Shown here one piece after another: positions 6,626 through 9,563 of a stretch of 9,563 nt of DNA. A program made the translations under genes and the position numbers. Every line of letters starts with the position of its first letter. Position 1 is the stretch's first letter. Source of the stretch: an uncultured Eggerthellaceae bacterium (GTDB lineage: Bacteria > Actinomycetota > Coriobacteriia > Coriobacteriales > Eggerthellaceae); assembly GCA_949450265.1 (NCBI GenBank), contig CASTMW010000059.1, positions 1-9,563 on the forward strand, given 5' to 3'. The notes below the pieces were generated by a model. That model saw only the letters and a list, made by a program, of their open reading frames with translations, did no database searches and was not told the DNA's origin.

Positions 6626-8431
6626 ATGCTCAACTATTTCTGCAAGAAGCCGCTCTGGGAATGCACGCAGGCTTTGGCCGCCGTGGCGCAAGGGCAGCGC
6701 CCGGCCGACACCGTCATCAAGGGCGCGAACCTGGTGAACGTGTGCACCGCCGAGATCCAGCCGAACGTGGATGTGGCCATTGCTGAGGGGCGCATCGCCT
6801 ACATCGGGCAGGCCGACCATTGTGTGGGTGAGGGCACGCGCGTGATCGAAGCGGCGGGGAATTACATCGCGCCGGGTTTCTTGGACGGGCATATCCATGT
6901 TGAGTCGTCCATGATGGGTGCGGGCGAATATGCGCGCGCGGTCGTGCCGCATGGGACGGCTGGCATCTATTGGGATCCGCATGAGATCTGCAATGTGTTG
7001 GGCCTTGAGGGCGTGAAGGTGATGATGGATGATGCCGAGCGTACGCCGCTCAAGGCCATGGTGACCACGCCTTCGTGCGTTCCGGCGGTGCCCGGTTTCG
7101 AGGACACCGGCTCGTTCGTGGGCCCGGCCGAGATAGCCGAGAGCATGACCTGGCCCGGCGTGGTGGGCCTTGGCGAGATGATGAACTTCGTGGGCGTGCT
7201 GGGCGGCACCGATCACGCGCATGGGGAGTTGGCCGAAACGCTAAAGGCTGACAAGGTGATCACGGGCCATTATTCGGTGCCCGAGACCGACCAGGGTTTG
7301 AACGCATATGTGGCATCCGGCGTGCGCTGCTGCCATGAATCCACGCGCGCCGAGGATGCGCTGGCGAAGATGCGGCTGGGGCAGTATGCGCAGTTGCGTT
7401 ATGGATCGGCATGGCACGACCTGCCGGAGCTGGCGCATGCCATCACCGACCACGATATTGACACGCGCTTCGCGAACCTGATATCCGACGACACGCATCC
7501 GCACACGTTGGTGGAGGATGGGCATCTTGACCACGTGCTGCGCGTGGCCGTGGAGTGCGGCATTCCGGTGATCGAGGCCATCCAGATGATGACCATCAAC
7601 GTGGCCACCTGCTTCCGCATGGATAACGAACTGGGTTCCATCACGCCGGGCAAGTGCGCCGACATCGTGTTCCTGGATGGGCTGGACACGCTGAACGTCA
7701 CACGCATGATGATCGACGGCGATGTGGTGGCCGAGGATGGCAAGCCGCTGTTCGACTACCCGCCGTTCCAGTTCCCCGAATGGGTGACGCATTCCATGCA
7801 TCTGGGACGCCCGATAACGGCGGAATCGTTTGCGGTGGAGGCGCCGGAGGGCGTGGCGGATGGCAGTGCGGTGGAGGTGCGCGCCATCGAGATCATCCCT
7901 GGCAAGGTGGGCGCCTTCGAGGCGCATGTGAAGCTGCCTGTGGTCGATGGCAAACTTGAGAGCGATCTGTCCCAGGATGTGTTGAAGACGTTCGTGTTCG
8001 AGCGGCATCACGAGACGGGCACGTTCGGCGTGGGCTTCACGAAAGGGTTCGGCATCACGCGCGGTGCCATGGCGTCCACGGTGGCGCACGACGCGCATAA
8101 CCTGTTGGTGGTGGGCACCAACGACGAGGACATGGCGCTGGCCGCGAACACGCTAGAGGCGTGCGGTGGTGGCATGGTGGTGGTGGCCGATGGCGAGGTG
8201 CTGGGGTTGGTCGAGCTGCCCATTGCGGGGCTGATGAACGATCTGGGCGCCGAAGAGATGAGCCGCAAGGTGCATGCGCTGGAAGATGCGTGGGCGCAGA
8301 TCGGCTGCACGATGCCTTCGCCTTTCATGACCATGGCGCTGATCCCGTTGGCGTGCTTGCCCGAGCTGCGCCTGACGAATCGGGGCCTGGTGGATTGCAC
8401 CACGTTCCAGTTCACCGATCTGTTCGTGTAG
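6626..8431 (+). CDS. ade: adenine deaminase
   Basis: Amidohydrolase that converts adenine to hypoxanthine and ammonia in purine salvage, with a dinuclear metal centre (often Mn or Fe). At 601 residues it has the usual length. Metal and active-site motifs appear in order: GFLDGHIHVESSM (85-97), DPHEICNV (117-124), SCVPA (150-154), GEMMNF (183-188), GHYS (214-217), CCHES (235-239), ISDDTHPH (286-293) and, in the C-terminal domain, GAMASTVAHDAHN and PIAGLMND. Compared with the E. coli enzyme as I recall it, GHCPG becomes GHYSVPE, REGSAA becomes RYGSAW (258-263) and CTDD becomes ISDD, so it is a divergent branch. ATG 6626 has AAAGGGG at 6613-6619, 6 nt upstream. With the nearby nucleoside hydrolase it could act on adenine released from adenosine, though the two genes are not in one operon. 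Confidence 0.93.
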   Translation: MLNYFCKKPLWECTQALAAVAQGQRPADTVIKGANLVNVCTAEIQPNVDVAIAEGRIAYIGQADHCVGEGTRVIEAAGNYIAPGFLDGHIHVESSMMGAGEYARAVVPHGTAGIYWDPHEICNVLGLEGVKVMMDDAERTPLKAMVTTPSCVPAVPGFEDTGSFVGPAEIAESMTWPGVVGLGEMMNFVGVLGGTDHAHGELAETLKADKVITGHYSVPETDQGLNAYVASGVRCCHESTRAEDALAKMRLGQYAQLRYGSAWHDLPELAHAITDHDIDTRFANLISDDTHPHTLVEDGHLDHVLRVAVECGIPVIEAIQMMTINVATCFRMDNELGSITPGKCADIVFLDGLDTLNVTRMMIDGDVVAEDGKPLFDYPPFQFPEWVTHSMHLGRPITAESFAVEAPEGVADGSAVEVRAIEIIPGKVGAFEAHVKLPVVDGKLESDLSQDVLKTFVFERHHETGTFGVGFTKGFGITRGAMASTVAHDAHNLLVVGTNDEDMALAANTLEACGGGMVVVADGEVLGLVELPIAGLMNDLGAEEMSRKVHALEDAWAQIGCTMPSPFMTMALIPLACLPELRLTNRGLVDCTTFQFTDLFV

Positions 8432-8457
8432 GGATGATTGCCGGGTTGCACGCTGGG

Positions 8458-8486
8458 TTGCGCTGCCGTGCTGATGCGTGTACAAT
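8458..8486 (+). promoter_or_regulatory. promoter of initiator tRNA gene
   Basis: TTGCGC (8458-8463) and TACAAT (8481-8486) are separated by exactly 17 nt, a good housekeeping promoter. Transcription would start near 8493, about 20 nt before the tRNA. The -35 lies in the second of two GGGTTGC copies spaced 12 nt apart (8443-8449, 8455-8461). Confidence 0.65.
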
Positions 8487-8512
8487 AAATGTTCGCCGTA
8501 AGGCATTCACGA

Positions 8513-8589
8513 TGCGGGGTGGAGCAGTCTGGTAGCTCGCCGGGCTCATAACCCGGAGGCCGTAGGTTCAAATCCTGCCCCCACGACCA
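8513..8589 (+). tRNA. tRNA-fMet (CAT), initiator
   Basis: A full cloverleaf of 77 nt including encoded CCA (8587-8589). The anticodon loop CTCATAA gives CAT. The anticodon stem CCGGG/CCCGG carries the three consecutive G-C pairs that mark initiator tRNAs, and the D-arm GAGC/GCTC and T-arm (GGTTCAAATCC) are normal. Pair 1-72 is T-G, weak as expected for an initiator. Unusually, position 3 (C) faces A at position 70, a C-A mismatch inside the acceptor stem. Everything else supports a working gene, with a good promoter upstream and an intrinsic terminator 9 nt after its end. Confidence 0.95.
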
Positions 8590-8597
8590 AAGCTACT

Positions 8598-8623
8598 GAG
8601 CCAGCGCCATGCTGGCTCTTTTT
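8598..8623 (+). terminator. intrinsic terminator after tRNA-fMet
   Basis: A perfect 8-bp stem GAGCCAGC/GCTGGCTC with a 5-nt loop is followed directly by TTTTT. It starts 9 nt after the tRNA CCA end. It lies just before the fic ribosome-binding site, so fic mRNA from the tRNA promoter would have to escape it. Confidence 0.88.
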
Positions 8624-8641
8624 GTATCAGGAGCCGTGCGT

Positions 8642-9247
8642 ATGGTCTTGGAGAACAAACTGGGGCTGTCATCCTCGGCTGCCCTCTATGAAGCAGAAGA
8701 GCGGCTGACCAAGGCGCGTGCTGCGGAGATATTCGCGAACGATCTTCTGGTGGCCAAGGCGCCCGGGACGTTCAATACATTGGCCTTCATCCACAGGCAG
8801 CTCTTCCAAGATGTGTATGACTTCGCCGGTGCGGTGCGCACGCAGGATATCGCGAAGGGCGGTTTCCGATTCGCCTCGGCGCTCTATCTTGACGATGCGG
8901 TTGCCAAGATAGAGGTGATGCCCCAAGGCACCTTCGATGACATCGTCGAGAAGTATGTTGAGATGAACGTTGCCCATCCTTTTCGTGAAGGAAACGGGCG
9001 CAGCATGAGGATCTGGCTGGATCATATGCTGAAGTGCGAATGCGGCGTTGTGATCGATTGGCAGCAGATCGATGCGCAGGATTATCTTTTGGCAATGGAG
9101 CGCAGTCCTATCAAAGATACCGAGATCAAGGCGTTGTTGAGGGCGGCTTTGACTGATAAGGCGGACGACCGCGAGACCTTCATGAAGGGGATCGATGCGA
9201 GCTATGCCTACGAAGGATATGAGACGTATCGCACCGGGGAGCTGTAA
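8642..9247 (+). CDS. fic: class III Fic AMP-transferase (auto-inhibited Fic toxin)
   Basis: Predicted to transfer AMP from ATP to hydroxyl side chains of target proteins; related bacterial Fic proteins inactivate DNA gyrase and topoisomerase IV. The 201-residue protein has the catalytic motif HPFREGNGRSMR at 112-123 (catalytic His112, metal-binding Glu116, phosphate-binding GNGR) and a flap region near 74-82. The C-terminus has SYAYEG at 187-192, the S-x-x-x-E-G inhibitory motif whose glutamate blocks the ATP site. Its C-terminal position defines class III, as in Neisseria NmFic, and Tyr188 occupies the position next to the serine where NmFic modifies itself to relieve inhibition. ATG 8642 has CAGGAG 8 nt upstream; the earlier ATG at 8609 lies inside the terminator hairpin. 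A small RHH-like gene follows closely. The target here is inferred, not seen. Confidence 0.9.
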   Translation: MVLENKLGLSSSAALYEAEERLTKARAAEIFANDLLVAKAPGTFNTLAFIHRQLFQDVYDFAGAVRTQDIAKGGFRFASALYLDDAVAKIEVMPQGTFDDIVEKYVEMNVAHPFREGNGRSMRIWLDHMLKCECGVVIDWQQIDAQDYLLAMERSPIKDTEIKALLRAALTDKADDRETFMKGIDASYAYEGYETYRTGEL

Positions 9248-9328
9248 GGTGGCGGCATGAATTGCACGGATCTCGTAAAGAACGATGCCGGTATTGCCGA
9301 CATTCAAAAGTATCCAGCCGGAGGAGAA

Positions 9329-9460
9329 ATGACGGCTATTACGATACGTTCGCTCACGAATCTCCGCGTCGCGGCAAAGGAAGCAGCAGCTATGCACAGC
9401 AGGGGATTCAATGCATTCGTGCGGACGCGCCTGATCGAAGAACTCAAGAAGGGGATATAG
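9329..9460 (+). CDS. small ribbon-helix-helix-like protein
   Basis: A 43-residue protein whose layout fits a ribbon-helix-helix DNA-binding domain: a short strand TAITIRSL, a first helix around LRVAAKEAAAMHSR, and a second helix FNAFVRTRLIEELKK. Such proteins are often antitoxins or regulators of mobile genes. I prefer ATG 9329 because GGAGGAG lies immediately upstream and the strand begins at once; an in-frame ATG at 9257 (67 residues, AAGGTGG upstream, only 9 nt after fic) is also possible. It sits between fic and a following gene with a 3-nt gap, so all three look co-transcribed. Whether it controls fic or the next gene cannot be told; class III Fic does not need a separate antitoxin. Confidence 0.6.
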   Translation: MTAITIRSLTNLRVAAKEAAAMHSRGFNAFVRTRLIEELKKGI

Positions 9461-9463
9461 GCT

Positions 9464-9563
9464 ATGGTTTCAGAAGATAAAGGAATCGAAAAGCAGGCTT
9501 CTTCAAATAATCACTTTAAGACCGTTTATGAGGCGCTTGCCCCTATCCTGACCGAGAGTCAAA
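9464..9563 (+). CDS. unknown protein, N-terminal 33 codons only
   Basis: An open frame starts with ATG 3 nt after the small RHH-like gene and runs off the window. AAGAAGGGG lies 9 nt upstream. The visible part reads MVSEDKGIEKQASSNNHF then KTVYEALAPILTESQ: a polar start followed by a likely helix. I recognise no family. The tight spacing says it is in the same operon as the RHH-like gene and could be its partner. The stretch is richer in A and T than the genes to the left. Confidence 0.55.
   Translation, partial: MVSEDKGIEKQASSNNHFKTVYEALAPILTESQ

Noticed and set aside
6548..8098. Two long minus-strand frames opposite the adenine deaminase
   Set aside because: Their translations are His/Arg-rich with no domain, which is typical of antisense to GC-rich genes, and the plus-strand gene is certain.
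8590..8641. A small antitoxin gene (FicA/VbhA type) before fic
   Set aside because: Only 52 nt lie between tRNA and fic, filled by a terminator and the ribosome site; the inhibitory motif is at the C-terminus of Fic itself.
8669..9397. A 242-codon minus-strand frame opposite fic
   Set aside because: It lacks domain features and lies exactly under the Fic gene, whose motifs are unmistakable.
1..9563. CRISPR array or insertion sequence
   Set aside because: No regularly spaced repeats, transposase-like protein or paired terminal inverted repeats were seen.

Overview
The window is GC-rich bacterial chromosome with intrinsic terminators and encoded tRNA CCA ends. The surface lipoprotein has a twin-arginine signal plus lipobox, and one gene looks leaderless. 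Together this fits a high-GC Gram-positive bacterium, and the protein flavour suggests Coriobacteriia (Eggerthellaceae-like). That placement is inference and rests on no diagnostic marker.

Left end (1-206): a promoter-like TATAAT precedes the 5' half of a tRNA-Gly(CCC) gene on the minus strand. Homology stops just after the anticodon loop, and a hairpin with a T-rich tail replaces the missing 3' half. From 207 to 4258 on the minus strand lies a four-gene ABC importer operon, transcribed in the order binding protein, permease, permease, ATPase. The binding protein resembles the uncharacterised YnjB family, so the importer is YnjBCD-like with an undefined substrate. Its promoter region is shared with a divergent plus-strand nucleoside hydrolase (4475-5476). 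A minus-strand ZIP-family metal transporter (5576-6436) converges on the hydrolase and is divergent from an adenine deaminase gene (6626-8431, plus).

Right part (8458-9563): an initiator tRNA-Met with its own promoter and intrinsic terminator is followed closely by a class III Fic AMP-transferase. Next come a tiny ribbon-helix-helix-like protein and the first 33 codons of an unknown protein. This end is visibly richer in AT and looks like accessory material beside a tRNA gene.

Functionally, the hydrolase (nucleoside to base plus ribose) and the adenine deaminase (adenine to hypoxanthine plus ammonia) would form a purine-salvage segment. The divergent importer may feed it, but that link rests on position only. 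Points most worth a second look are the broken tRNA-Gly, the fic-RHH cluster, the unusual hydrolase active site, the structured leader of the importer mRNA, and the mismatch in the initiator tRNA.
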